64,000 bases of DNA from JBBQUN01 sp963717115. Its GTDB lineage: Bacteria; Actinomycetota; Acidimicrobiia; Acidimicrobiales; SZUA-35. The notes under the pieces are model-generated. The model had not been told where the DNA came from, ran no database searches, and saw only the letters and a program-made list of their open reading frames with translations. Position 1 is the first letter of the stretch. Each line of letters begins with the position of its first letter. Both the position numbers and the translations under genes were made by a program. Location: positions 558,001 to 622,000 of the forward strand of contig CAVQVO010000002.1 of the NCBI GenBank assembly GCA_963717115.1. The letters run 5' to 3'. This document shows positions 50,739 to 59,675 of this stretch, in pieces.

Positions 50739-51443
50739 TCAGCGGGTGGGTACCAGCAACAGGGATTGCTCGTAGTAGGTGCGGAGGACGCCGGGGACCT
50801 CGTGGGCAACACCCGTGGCGAGTTCGGTGACGAAGAGTTGACCGGCCACCCAGTCGACGATCCACCGGCCGTCCGGGCTGACCGCGTCGACGGGAGCCGG
50901 CGACCCCGGGCCCGTGTCGGCATCGACCGCCCGGTCGGGGGCCTCGACCGGTTCGCGTGCGGCCAGATCGAACCATGATCGTTCCGATCCGCGATCGAAC
51001 GCCACGAAGCCGCCGATCGCCGCCACCGGCGCACCGTCGAGATCACGGACGAACCGCTCCCCGGAATCGAGGTCGACGAAGACGTTCTCGATTCCGCGGT
51101 GGACGACCACGGTCAACCCCGTGACCTCGGGCAGCACGGGCGCCGGTTCGGGCGTGAAGGTCACGCGGGCCCGAGCGGGTTCGGTGGTGGGGATCGGCGC
51201 CGGTGTGTCGAGCGGACCGGAGGCGGGACGCTCCGCGGGTCGGGCCTCACCCGGGCCGTCGCCCCCCGGCCCGGGCCACACGACGACGAGGGCCACCGCG
51301 GCGAGGACCAGCCACAGGGCGGCGACCCAGCGCCGATCGTCGGTGCCGACCCGCTGTTCGACGAGTCGAGTCGATCCGGCCCGGTCATCGGGTCCGGCGA
51401 CACCGATCAGGAGATCGTGATCGGGTCGTTCCGGCTTCGCCAC
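50739..51443 (-). CDS. Predicted single-pass membrane protein with extracytoplasmic beta domain
   Basis: A 234-residue protein with a charged cytoplasmic start (MAKPERPDHDLL), one membrane helix near residues 33-52 (WVAALWLVLAAVALVVVWPG), a Pro/Thr/Ala-rich linker and a beta-rich domain of about 130 residues (LTVVVHRGIENVFVDLDSGE, FVAFDRGSERSWFDL, VSPDGRWIVDWVAGQLFVT) resembling WD40/PQQ-like propeller blades, too few for a whole propeller. The GTG at 51443 is the likely start; the open frame continuing upstream is antisense to the LLM and MFS genes. No recognised family. Confidence 0.65.
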   Translation of the reverse strand: MAKPERPDHDLLIGVAGPDDRAGSTRLVEQRVGTDDRRWVAALWLVLAAVALVVVWPGPGGDGPGEARPAERPASGPLDTPAPIPTTEPARARVTFTPEPAPVLPEVTGLTVVVHRGIENVFVDLDSGERFVRDLDGAPVAAIGGFVAFDRGSERSWFDLAAREPVEAPDRAVDADTGPGSPAPVDAVSPDGRWIVDWVAGQLFVTELATGVAHEVPGVLRTYYEQSLLLVPTR

Positions 51444-51487
51444 GATGACGACCCTATGCGAGGCAACCCGGGCGCTGTCGGGTCGGG

Positions 51488-52711
51488 TCAGTCCTCGAGC
51501 GGCGAGTGATGGGCGGCGATGGGCGCCTGCACCCGGGGTTTGGGAGTCGCCTTCAACGCTTCCATCGCCCGGTCGTTGGCGGCGATCTTGGCCATGACCG
51601 CCGCGCCGGCCTGGACGAAGGATTCGCGGTGCTCGATCACGTACCGGTTCGACGCTCGCATCGGGGCCAGCATGCCCTTGATCTCGGGCATGACGTACCG
51701 GGCAACGAGGTCCCAGCTCTTGCTGGTCGCCTCCGGGTTGGCCCAGTCGTTGACGAACCCGATGACGGCACCGAATCCACCGGAGACCTCGTCCATCTCG
51801 CGGATCCGCTCGATCAGTTCGTCGGGGGTCCCGATCACCGCCGCCGACCCCTCGACTCGGGCCAGGTTGTGGATGGCGTCCGCAGTGTCGGCGTAGTGCT
51901 GGGCCCCGGGTCGCTGCAGGGTGTCGACGTTGTACTCGTTGTGCCAACGCAGCAGCCCCCATTCCACGTCCTTCTCGGCCTGCTCCCGGGTCTCGGCCAG
52001 GTGCCAGTTGAACAGGATTCGCCAGTCGGCCCGGTCGACGGTCTGACCGTGCTCGGCTGCGGATTCCTCGGCGAAGCTCCATTGCAGCGGCAGTGATTGG
52101 ATCCCCTCGGTCGACATCGAGCCGATCGACAACACCCCGATGCCGTACTTTCCGGCGAGGGTCATGCCGGACGGACTGACACTCGATGCCGTGGTCATCG
52201 GCAGCGGCTTCTGGATGGGCAGGATCTGCAGGGCGGCGTCGTGGAGCTCGAACCAGTCGCAGGAGTAGCTGAACCGGGGCTCGCCGTCGAGGAGGCGCCT
52301 GATCACCCCGATCGCCTCGTCCTGGCGATCGCGTTGGACCATCGGGTCGATGCCCAGGGTGAACGCATCCGAGGGAAGCGCTCCCGGACCGGATCCGAAG
52401 ATCGCTCGACCGTTGCTCATGTGGTCGAGCTGCACCATGCGCTGGGCGACGTTGAACGGATGGTGGTACGGCAGGGACACCACCCCGGTGCCGAGCTTGA
52501 TCCGGTGCGTCCGCATGGCGGCCCCGGCCAGGAACATCTCGGGCGAGGCGATGGTCTCCCATCCGGTCGAGTGGTGCTCCCCGCACCAGAACTCGTCGTA
52601 GCCCAGGCGATCGAGCTGTTCGGCGAGGTCGAGGTCGCGTTGGAGCTGCAGCGTCGGGCTCTCGCCCGGAAGATGATGAGGAGCGAGGAAGGCACCGAAT
52701 CGAAGCGTCAT
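51488..52711 (-). CDS. LLM class flavin-dependent oxidoreductase (LimB/monooxygenase-like)
   Basis: A 407-residue luciferase-like protein, longer than the F420 types at 6973 and 17387. It resembles bacterial-luciferase/limonene-monooxygenase-like FMN enzymes: MTLRFGAFLAPHHLPGESP, DEFWCGEHHSTGWETIASPEMFLA, LPYHHPFNVAQRMVQLDHMSNGRAIFG and GSGPGALPSDAF. A C-terminal helical extension after residue 340 (GMLAPMRASNRYVIEHRESF) is typical. It would use reduced FMN and O2 with an associated reductase; substrate unknown. The ATG at 52711 is used; upstream in-frame codons code an arginine-rich shadow. It is divergent from the MFS transporter gene at 52800, which might export or import its substrate. 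Confidence 0.82.
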   Translation of the reverse strand: MTLRFGAFLAPHHLPGESPTLQLQRDLDLAEQLDRLGYDEFWCGEHHSTGWETIASPEMFLAGAAMRTHRIKLGTGVVSLPYHHPFNVAQRMVQLDHMSNGRAIFGSGPGALPSDAFTLGIDPMVQRDRQDEAIGVIRRLLDGEPRFSYSCDWFELHDAALQILPIQKPLPMTTASSVSPSGMTLAGKYGIGVLSIGSMSTEGIQSLPLQWSFAEESAAEHGQTVDRADWRILFNWHLAETREQAEKDVEWGLLRWHNEYNVDTLQRPGAQHYADTADAIHNLARVEGSAAVIGTPDELIERIREMDEVSGGFGAVIGFVNDWANPEATSKSWDLVARYVMPEIKGMLAPMRASNRYVIEHRESFVQAGAAVMAKIAANDRAMEALKATPKPRVQAPIAAHHSPLED

Positions 52712-52799
52712 GGCCGGGGACCCTACGGCAACCCGGTGTCTGGTTGGAAGTTGACGTCTCGTGGTGGTCGGCCGGCACCGGCGGCGGCACACTCCTGCG

Positions 52800-53925
52800 G
52801 TGCATCGCTTCGCCTACCTCGCCGGCTTCGCTCTGTCGTCCTCGGCGGGCGTGGTGTTCGTCTTGCTGTCGGATCTGCAGGACCGGTACGACCTCCCGAG
52901 CTGGGGCATCGGGGCCATCGCCTCGGCCGGGTTCATCGCCGGCCTCCTGATCCAGCTCGCCGTTGCCCCGTTCGCCGATCGGGGTGGCCTGTTCCGACTG
53001 GGGGCGATCGCGTTCGCCTGCGGCATCGGGGGCACCGTCTGGTTCATCGCCGCCTCGACGCTCTGGCCGCTCGTCGCGGCCCGCACGTTGCTCGGCCTGG
53101 CGCTCGGCCTGTTCGACCTCGCCGCCCGCAAGGCACTCGTCGGCGAGGCGTTCGCCGGGAGCGGCGCCCGTCTGGGCGCCTACCTCTCGGCGAACGTGGC
53201 CGGCTTCATCCTGGGTCCCCTGCTCGGCGCCCTCCTGAGCCCGCTCGGCTTCCACGCGCCGTTCGTCGCCGTCGGGATCCTGACCGCCGTGGCCGCCGGC
53301 CCGGCGCTGCGCTGGTTGCGCACGGCGCCGATCGCCACGGCCGAGCCGAGCCCCGGTGAGTTCCTCACGCTGCTCCGCCACCCCGCACTGCGTGCGGCGA
53401 TGCTCGCCCAGTTCGTGATCTTCGGGAACATCGGGATCTTCGATTCGGTGGTCGACGTCTATCTCACCGACCTGGGCGCCGAGAACGCGACGATCGGACT
53501 CGTCCTGGTCGCGATCGGGGCACCGCTGGTGGTCCTGCCGACCTTCGCCGGCCGATGGGTCGAGCGCGTCGGCCCGCGCCGGGTCCTGGTGCCGCTCCTG
53601 TTCGCCGCCGTCCCGGCCATCGCCGGGTTCGGCCTCTTCCCCATCATCCTCACGGTCGTCGCCGCCGGGCTGCTCCAAGGCACCGTCGAGGCGACGGTGT
53701 TCCCGACGACCCAGCTGTTGGCGCTCGAGGTCACCGGTCCGGCCCGAGCCGCGGTCGGACAGGCGATGCTCGGAACCATCGGACTGGGGGCCGCCGGTGT
53801 CACCGCCTTCATCGCGCCCCCGATCTACGACGCGCTCGGGGGCCCGCTGGCTCTTCGGCGGCATGGCCGGTTTGACCGTGGTTGCGGCCACGGCAGCCGC
53901 ACGGCAGCTCCGGGTCATCGACTAG
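52800..53925 (+). pseudogene. Major facilitator superfamily transporter, frameshifted near the end
   Basis: A 12-segment MFS carrier, about 374 residues when repaired. VHRFAYLAGFALSSSAGVVF starts TM1; LGLALGLFDLAARKALVGEA and GPLLGALLSPLGFHAPF are typical loops, and the second half begins near PGEFLTLLRHPAL. The frame breaks at about 53840-53850 in the last helix: the upstream frame runs on into the next gene, while the shifted frame reads WLFGGMAGLTVVAATAAARQ and stops at TAG 53923-53925. The total is 1126 nt, one base too many; removing one C of the CCC run restores it. Substrate unknown. Start GTG 52800. Confidence 0.8.
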
Positions 53926-53936
53926 GGTCAGCGGCC

Positions 53937-54947
53937 ATGGACGTCCTCGCAACCCTGCTGGCGCTCGTGGCGGTCGTGCTCGCGGCCGTGGCGCTGATCT
54001 CTCGCCGTGCGGCCCAGGCCGCCCTCGCCGATGCCGCCGCCGCCCGGCTCGCGACCGACGAAGCCCGTCGGGCCGCCGAGGCGGCCCGGATCGAGGCCGA
54101 TGCCACCCGGACGTCGCTGCGGTCCGAACTCGAGACCGCCGACGCCGACCTGGCCTCGATCCGGAGCGAATTCGACGACCACCGACAGCAGGCCCAGACC
54201 CACCTCGCCGAGGCCGAGCGACGTCATGCCAACGACGTCGAGGCTGCGGCCGCCGAGCTCGAGCAGGTGACCCGGATGGCGTCGGCCGAGACCGACCGCG
54301 CCGATGCCGCCGAAGCCCTGGCCGCCGAACGGGGTCGCGAGCTCGACACCATCACCGAACGCGTGGCGATGCTCGAGGCGCAGTCGAGCGCGGCGTCGGC
54401 TCGTCCGACCGAGGCCGCAACACCGACGGCCGACCCAGCCGGCGAGCCGCCCGAAGCCACCGAGCCGTCCGCACCGGTCCATACCAGCGTCTCGGTCGGC
54501 CCGGTGGCCGGGGCTGCGCCCGCCGCCCTGTGGGACCTCGAGATCACGAGGAGCGAACGCACCTGGCGGCACAGCGTGGCGCTCGATCCCTCTGCGCCGA
54601 GCCCGTTCCTCGACGCCGCCGACCCCTTGAAGCTCGCCGTCGAGATCGAGGCATCGGCCCTCCGGGAAGAGGTCGGCACCTTCGTCAGCCTGAACTGGGC
54701 TGCCGAACCGGTGGCCGACCCGGTCCGTCGCCTGCTGGTCCTGCGCGTCGCCAACGAACTCCTGGCGTCGGCCGCGCGGCTCCCCCATCCCTTCACCATG
54801 ACCGCCACCGGGAGCGACGAGATCGTGCTCGAGATCCGCTCGACCGACGACGCCGATCGGGTCATCGACCTCCGCATGCCCGACGTCGGCAGTGAGGCCG
54901 TGACCTTTCGGGCCACCGACGAGTCCTTCGTTGCCGTGCTCGGCTGA
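53937..54947 (+). CDS. Membrane-anchored coiled-coil protein
   Basis: A 336-residue protein. One N-terminal membrane helix (residues 2-24, LATLLALVAVVLAAVALIS) leads into a long Ala/Glu/Arg-rich coiled coil (about 25-150), a Pro/Thr/Ala linker and a C-terminal beta-rich domain of about 130 residues beginning at LWDLEITRSERTW. The C-terminal part is not recognised. The coiled coil would project into the cytoplasm. The ATG at 53937 is 11 bp behind the repaired MFS stop. The open frame joining it to the MFS gene is an effect of the frameshift, not a real fusion. Confidence 0.75.
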   Translation: MDVLATLLALVAVVLAAVALISRRAAQAALADAAAARLATDEARRAAEAARIEADATRTSLRSELETADADLASIRSEFDDHRQQAQTHLAEAERRHANDVEAAAAELEQVTRMASAETDRADAAEALAAERGRELDTITERVAMLEAQSSAASARPTEAATPTADPAGEPPEATEPSAPVHTSVSVGPVAGAAPAALWDLEITRSERTWRHSVALDPSAPSPFLDAADPLKLAVEIEASALREEVGTFVSLNWAAEPVADPVRRLLVLRVANELLASAARLPHPFTMTATGSDEIVLEIRSTDDADRVIDLRMPDVGSEAVTFRATDESFVAVLG

Positions 54948-54959
54948 GCACGGCGACGA

Positions 54960-55424
54960 TCAGACGTAGCTCCGGAACAGCACCACGGCGACACAGCTCG
55001 GCTTGGTCGCGCCCTCGACCTCGAGGGTGATGGTGAGTTCGACCTGGATGCCCCCGGCGATGTCGGTGACGCCGTCGAGCTGGGCACCGGCCCGCAGCTT
55101 GGATCCGACCGGGACCGGCGAGGGGAATCGGACCTTCTCGAGGCCGTAGTTCACGCCCATCGAGAAGCCCTGCTGCACGAAGATCTGCGGGAGCATCATC
55201 GGGATCAACGACAGGGTCAGGAACCCATGGGCGATGGGCCCGCCGAAGGGGCTCTCCTTGACGCAGCGTTCCGGGTCGATGTGGATCCACTGGTGGTCGC
55301 CGGTGGCCTCGGCGAAGAGGTTGACCCGGTCCTGGGTGATCTCGATGTAATCGGTGTAGCCGAGGTGTTGGCCGACGAGGGCCTTGACACCGTCGGCTCC
55401 CTGGGCGACGACGGGGGACGACAT
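54960..55424 (-). CDS. MaoC-like (R)-specific enoyl-CoA hydratase
   Basis: A 154-residue single hot-dog protein. The catalytic hydratase motif is complete: DRVNLFAEATGDHQWIHID with the Asp and His, followed by PFGGPIAHGFLTLSLIP. MaoC/PhaJ enzymes add water to trans-2-enoyl-CoA giving (R)-3-hydroxyacyl-CoA. The ATG at 55424 has AAAGGA 7 nt upstream, which decides it over a longer frame upstream. It would fit in beta-oxidation-like or polyester metabolism with the acyl-CoA genes in the window; exact chain length preference is unknown. Confidence 0.88.
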   Translation of the reverse strand: MSSPVVAQGADGVKALVGQHLGYTDYIEITQDRVNLFAEATGDHQWIHIDPERCVKESPFGGPIAHGFLTLSLIPMMLPQIFVQQGFSMGVNYGLEKVRFPSPVPVGSKLRAGAQLDGVTDIAGGIQVELTITLEVEGATKPSCVAVVLFRSYV

Positions 55425-55587
55425 GCTGGGTCCTTTCGTGACGGCCATGGCCGTCGAACGGGGATCGACGAGTGGTCGACCTCGGTTGCCCGGCCGTTGT
55501 AGCAGACCCGTCGTGATCCGCACCAGTGTCGCCGCGGTAGCCGGACGGCTCGGCACCGACAGTCGGCCCCCGGTCTACGATGCCCTC

Positions 55588-56241
55588 ATGAACAACGCCC
55601 CGACGATGTTCGACCGACCCGATCGGTCGGTACTCGTGACCAGTGGGAGCGGGGCGTCGACCACACCACCGGACTTCGCCGTCGTCTCCTTCGACGCCCG
55701 CATCGTCCGGGAGTCCCCCACCGATGCCCTGGCGGCGGTGACCGAGGTCGCCAACCGGGTCGTGTCGGCACTCGACGAGCTGGGTGTGAGCGCAGCATCG
55801 GTCCTGACGTCGCCCGGACACGTCGATCGTGAGCGGTCCTGGGATCAGGGTCGGGAACAGATCATCGGTTGGTTCGCGGCCTACAGCGTTCGGGCCCGAA
55901 TCACCGATCCGAGTGTCGTGTTCACCTCGATCCTGCGGATCTCCGAGATCGAGGCCGTCACGATCGGAGCGCCGATGTGGCAGATCGATCGAAACAATCC
56001 GGCGTGGGAACGAGCCCGGATCGCCGCGGTCGACGACGCTCGGGCCCGGGCGACCCAGTTGGCCCGAGCCGCCGGGCTCGAACTCGGGCCCATCGTCGAG
56101 CTGCGCGAAGGCGGCCCCTCGTTCTCGCCGATGGTGTCGGTTCGTTCGGCGATGACGACCGAGTCGGTCACGCCCCCGGCCCACGGCCTCGAATCGGTCG
56201 AGACCTCGGTGACGATCACCTTCTCGGTCTCGCCACGCTGA
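55588..56241 (+). CDS. SIMPL domain-containing protein (DUF541)
   Basis: A 217-residue protein of the SIMPL/DUF541 family. VLVTSGSGASTTPPDFAVVSFDARIVRESPTDALAAVTEVANRV, RITDPSVVFTSILRISEIEAV and the conserved ARIAAVDDARARATQLARAAGLELGPIVEL are the expected pieces. No signal peptide precedes it, unlike many periplasmic members, so it may be cytoplasmic. Start ATG 55588. Its final codons touch the 47-bp tandem repeat. Function of the family is unsettled (oxidative stress, envelope). Confidence 0.85.
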   Translation: MNNAPTMFDRPDRSVLVTSGSGASTTPPDFAVVSFDARIVRESPTDALAAVTEVANRVVSALDELGVSAASVLTSPGHVDRERSWDQGREQIIGWFAAYSVRARITDPSVVFTSILRISEIEAVTIGAPMWQIDRNNPAWERARIAAVDDARARATQLARAAGLELGPIVELREGGPSFSPMVSVRSAMTTESVTPPAHGLESVETSVTITFSVSPR

Positions 56242-56404
56242 TCAGACCGACGTGTCTTCGGGTCGTGCCAACCCTGCCGACTTCCCGATCAGACCGACGT
56301 GTCTTCGGGTCGTGCCAACCCTGCCGACTTCCCGATCAGACCGACGTGTCTTCGGGTCGTGCCAACCCTGCCGACTTCCCGATCAGACCGACGTGTCTTC
56401 GGGT
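56240..56404. repeat. 47-bp tandem repeat, three copies plus a half copy
   Basis: Units start at 56240, 56287, 56334 and (partial) 56381, each beginning GATCAGACCGACGTGTCTTC. The partial copy is the 3' end of the acyl-CoA mutase gene (its last codons, minus strand), so the neighbouring copies are extra copies of that gene's tail plus the spacer. They are back to back without spacers, so this is no CRISPR. Confidence 0.95.
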
Positions 56405-58026
56405 TGGACCCCGAAGTGGGTCTTCATGGCACCGATGATCTCGCCGACCGTGGCGTAGGCCCGGACCGCGTCGAGGATCGGGGGCATGGTGTTGACCGTC
56501 GGATCGGCGGCGGCGGCGGCGACCGCGGCCAGGGTCTCGTCGACGAGGGCGTCGTTGCGATCGTGCTTCACGGTGGCGAGGCGCTTCAGCTGGCGCTCCT
56601 CGACCTCGGGCCCGATGTAGAGCAGCGGTGGATCGGCATCGTCGCCTTCGGTGAAGGCGTTGACCCCGACGACGATGCGCTCACCGTTGTTGACCTTGCG
56701 CTCGAAGGAATAGGCCGAGTCGGCGATCCGGCCCTGGAACCAGCCCCGGTCGATGCCGACGAAGGTGCCCTCGAGCATCGAGCCCGAGCCCATGTCGTCG
56801 ACCTTGGCGAAGAGCTCCTCGGCCTGGCGCTCCATCTCGTCGGTCATCCACTCGACGTACGGCGCGCCCCCGAGGGGATCGGCGACGTTGCCGACGCCGC
56901 TCTCGTGGGCAACGATCTGCTGGGTTCGCAGGGCGATGCGGGCGGCCTTCTCGGTGGGGAGCGCCAGCGCCTCGTCGTAGGCGTCGGTGTGCAGGCTCTG
57001 GGTGCCGCCCATGGCCGCTGCCATTGCCTGCAACGCCACGCGGGCGATGTTGATCTCGGGCTGCTGTGCGGTGAGGGACACACCGGCGGTCTGGGTGTGG
57101 AACCGGAGCTTGAGCGAACGCTCCGAGCGGGCGCCGTAGCGTTCCCGCATCCAGCGAGCCCAGATCCGGCGGGCCGCCCGGAGCTTGCCGATCTCCTCGA
57201 AGAAGTCGATGTGGCTGTTGAAGAAGAACGACAGCCGAGGGGCGAAGTCGTCGACGTCGAGACCGGCGGCGAGGGCCGCCTCGACATAGGCGAACCCGTT
57301 GCCGAGCGTGAACGCCAGTTCTTCGGCGGCGGTCGAGCCGGCTTCGCGGATGTGGTAGCCCGAGATCGAGATCGGGTTCCACTTCGGCATCTCGGCCGCG
57401 GTGAACCGCACCAGGTCACTGACGAGGCGCACCGAGGGTCGGGGCGGGAAGATGTATTCCTTCTGCGCCTGGTACTCCTTCAGGATGTCGTTCTGGAGGG
57501 TCCCGTTCAGGGCCGCCCGCGGGGTGCCGTTCTGCTCGGCGACCGCCACGTACATGGCGAGCAGGATCGAGGCCGGCGAGTTGATCGTCATCGAGGTCGA
57601 GACCCCGCCCAGGTCGATGTCGGCGAAGAGGTCCTCCATGTCGGCGAGCGTGTCGACGGCGACCCCGGCCTTGCCCACTTCCCCCAGCGCGAAGTCGTCG
57701 TCGGAGTCCCGGCCCATCAGGGTCGGCAGGTCGAACGCCGTCGACAGACCGGTGCCACCGTCGGCGAGCAACTGTTTGAAGCGGACGTTGGTGTCTTCGG
57801 CGGTGCCGAAGCCTGCGAACATGCGCATGGTCCAAAGACGCGACCGGTACATCGAGGCGTGGATGCCCCGGGTGTAGGGGTACTGGCCGGGGAACGGACC
57901 GTCGGGGTCGCCGTAGACCGGTTCGACCGGAACGCCGGACATGGTCTCGAACGGGCCGGCCCGCAAGGACGATGCGGCGTACTCGGCTTCCCACTGGTCT
58001 CGATTGGTGGAGGAGTCGTTGGTCAC
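56383..58026 (-). CDS. Acyl-CoA mutase large subunit, isobutyryl-CoA mutase type
   Basis: A 547-residue coenzyme B12-dependent mutase large subunit (methylmalonyl-/isobutyryl-CoA mutase family), lacking the C-terminal B12-binding domain, which would be a separate small subunit not in this window. The TIM-barrel shows AFDLPTLMGRDSD, SISGYHIREAGSTAAEELAF, LSFFFNSHIDFFEEIGKLRAARRIWARW and HTQTAGVSLTAQQP. At the two positions that recognise the acyl group, methylmalonyl mutase has Tyr89 and Arg207; here the aligned residues are Phe70 and Gln188, the isobutyryl-CoA mutase pair. It therefore probably isomerises isobutyryl-CoA/butyryl-CoA rather than methylmalonyl-CoA. The MarR gene starts 11 bp away on the same strand, upstream. 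Confidence 0.85.
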   Translation of the reverse strand: MTNDSSTNRDQWEAEYAASSLRAGPFETMSGVPVEPVYGDPDGPFPGQYPYTRGIHASMYRSRLWTMRMFAGFGTAEDTNVRFKQLLADGGTGLSTAFDLPTLMGRDSDDDFALGEVGKAGVAVDTLADMEDLFADIDLGGVSTSMTINSPASILLAMYVAVAEQNGTPRAALNGTLQNDILKEYQAQKEYIFPPRPSVRLVSDLVRFTAAEMPKWNPISISGYHIREAGSTAAEELAFTLGNGFAYVEAALAAGLDVDDFAPRLSFFFNSHIDFFEEIGKLRAARRIWARWMRERYGARSERSLKLRFHTQTAGVSLTAQQPEINIARVALQAMAAAMGGTQSLHTDAYDEALALPTEKAARIALRTQQIVAHESGVGNVADPLGGAPYVEWMTDEMERQAEELFAKVDDMGSGSMLEGTFVGIDRGWFQGRIADSAYSFERKVNNGERIVVGVNAFTEGDDADPPLLYIGPEVEERQLKRLATVKHDRNDALVDETLAAVAAAAADPTVNTMPPILDAVRAYATVGEIIGAMKTHFGVQPEDTSV

Positions 58027-58037
58027 AGCCGCGAAGT

Positions 58038-58607
58038 TTAGACGTCCAACGATCGGCTCGTCGATCCCGGATCGAGGTCGAGTCGAGCGGCGTCGCCGTC
58101 CTCGGTGAAGTCACCCTCGGCCGCTCGCAGGCCACGGATGAGCTCGTACAGCTGTTCGCGCTGGGGCTCGGTCAGTGCGGCGGCGCCGTACTCGATCTCG
58201 CCGAGGGCCTGGGTGGCCGCCTCGGCGACCGTTCGCCCTTCGTCGGTGATCACGGCGAGAACGGTCCGACGGTCGGCCGAAGACCGCCGACGCTCGACGA
58301 GACCCTGTCGTTCGAGCCGGTCGATGGCGTTGGTGACACTGGCCGGATGGACCATCAGCCGATCGCCCATCTTGCCGAGCGGGAGTTCGCCGGCCCGACT
58401 GAACGAGATCAGCACGAGGGCCTCGTAGCGGGCGAAGGTCAGGTCGAACGGCGCGAGCGCCTCGTCGACGGCGCGTTGCACGATCTGCTGGGCTCGCATG
58501 ATCGAGGTCGTGGCCACCATCGCCGAGCTGGCCTCCCAGTCGCGTTCGAGCCACTGGCGCCGGGCCTCGGCGATGGGATCGAAGGAGAGCGGGTCGTTGC
58601 GGGCCAC
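58038..58607 (-). CDS. MarR family transcriptional regulator
   Basis: A 189-residue MarR-type winged-helix regulator. The DNA-binding core LPLGKMGDRLMVHPASVTNAIDRLERQGLVERRRSSADRRTVLAVITDEGR is complete with the wing DRR motif. N- and C-terminal helices would form the dimer interface. It ends 11 bp before the acyl-CoA mutase start on the same strand, so the two are likely co-transcribed and it may control the mutase. Start GTG 58607. Confidence 0.9.
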   Translation of the reverse strand: MARNDPLSFDPIAEARRQWLERDWEASSAMVATTSIMRAQQIVQRAVDEALAPFDLTFARYEALVLISFSRAGELPLGKMGDRLMVHPASVTNAIDRLERQGLVERRRSSADRRTVLAVITDEGRTVAEAATQALGEIEYGAAALTEPQREQLYELIRGLRAAEGDFTEDGDAARLDLDPGSTSRSLDV

Positions 58608-58661
58608 GGCCGAGACGTTAGCGGTTCCGTTGCGAATGCCCCGCCGATCCTCTCGCCGCGA

Positions 58662-59675
58662 TCAGTCGAGTTGGTAGAAGCTCGCCGCCGTGTCGTGGAA
58701 CAGGGCGTCCTTCTCGGCTGCGGAGTACTCGGCGGTGATCCGCTGGAACGAGTTCCACAGCACGGTGTAGCCGGTCGAACGACGATCGACCGGGAAGTTC
58801 GACTCGAACATGGCGCGCCGCTCGCCGAACTGCTCGATGCAGAACTCGATGTCGGGACGCCACGCGTCGGCGAGCTCCTCCGAGGTGGGCGGCTGGGTTC
58901 GGTGGTGCCAGTCGAGCCCGAACACCGTCATCCCGATGCCGCCGAGCTTGATGCTCACGTTCGGGCATTCGGCCAGCGCGAGGATCGAGCGACGCCAGTC
59001 CGCGCGGACCTCGTCGCGTCGACCGGCGTAGGGCCCGACGCCGAGCGGGCCACCCAGGTGATCGAGGACGATCAGCACCTCGCTGTGCGCGTGCGCGAGG
59101 TCGACGAGCTCGTCGATCTGCGGGTGATAGAGCCACGCGTCGAATCGCAGGTCGTGGTCGGCGAGGCGGGCGAAGCCGCGCCGGAACCCCGGGTCGGCCA
59201 TGAGCCCCGCAGTCGGACGGGTGTGCGAGCGGCGGACGTCGGGACTGGGATCGTGAGCCGTGGCATGCCGGATGCCGCGGAAGCGTCCGTCTCCGGCCTC
59301 GATGTGGGCCTCGAGCACCGGAGCGACGTCGTCGCCGAGACTCAGGTCGGCGAACCCGACGATGCCCTTGATCACGGCGGTACCGGGCTCGTCGGCGGCG
59401 AGTGCCTCGGAGGCCCGGGCCTGGGCGACCACGAACTCGGTCTCGCCGACGGGCTGCATCGCAACCGGTCCATCGGTCCGGTAGGCCGAGGTGCACTCGA
59501 CGAACACGGTGGCGACGACCCGGTGGCCGGACCCGGTGTCGGCTCGGAGGTCGTCGACGAGATAGGTGTCGGTGGGGAATTCCCACAGGTGATGATGGGG
59601 ATCGCAGATGATCTGCTCGGGATCGATCGGCGCCTCGTGGTGGGACGCAAGCCAGGCTCGCTGGTCGGCATCCAT
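58662..59675 (-). CDS. Amidohydrolase family protein (amidohydrolase 2)
   Basis: A 337-residue TIM-barrel hydrolase of the amidohydrolase-2 type (decarboxylases and lactonases such as 2-pyrone-4,6-dicarboxylate lactonase). The metal HxH motif is in CDPHHHLWEF near residue 25; GIRHATAHDP, VLDHLGGP and the terminal SNFPVDRRS are typical. The start ATG at 59675 shares one base with the LLM gene's stop (TGATG), giving tight coupling; the longer frame upstream is inside the LLM gene. Two enzymes in one transcript suggest a catabolic pair. Confidence 0.85.
   Translation of the reverse strand: MDADQRAWLASHHEAPIDPEQIICDPHHHLWEFPTDTYLVDDLRADTGSGHRVVATVFVECTSAYRTDGPVAMQPVGETEFVVAQARASEALAADEPGTAVIKGIVGFADLSLGDDVAPVLEAHIEAGDGRFRGIRHATAHDPSPDVRRSHTRPTAGLMADPGFRRGFARLADHDLRFDAWLYHPQIDELVDLAHAHSEVLIVLDHLGGPLGVGPYAGRRDEVRADWRRSILALAECPNVSIKLGGIGMTVFGLDWHHRTQPPTSEELADAWRPDIEFCIEQFGERRAMFESNFPVDRRSTGYTVLWNSFQRITAEYSAAEKDALFHDTAASFYQLD

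Noticed and set aside
50739..53918. A 1059-codon minus-strand frame reading as one protein
   Set aside because: Only its last 234 codons form a plausible gene (50739-51443). The rest is antisense to the LLM and MFS genes and reads as Arg/Pro/Gly-rich nonsense.
52761..54947. A single MFS transporter-coiled coil fusion
   Set aside because: The fusion arises only because of the one-base shift near 53845. In the corrected frame the transporter stops at 53925 and the coiled-coil gene has its own ATG at 53937.
56240..56404. CRISPR array
   Set aside because: The 47-bp units abut each other without spacers, and one unit is the 3' end of the mutase gene.
56383..58026. Methylmalonyl-CoA mutase (mutB)
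   Set aside because: The Tyr/Arg pair that binds the carboxylate is replaced by Phe/Gln, and no B12-binding domain is attached; the isobutyryl type fits better.
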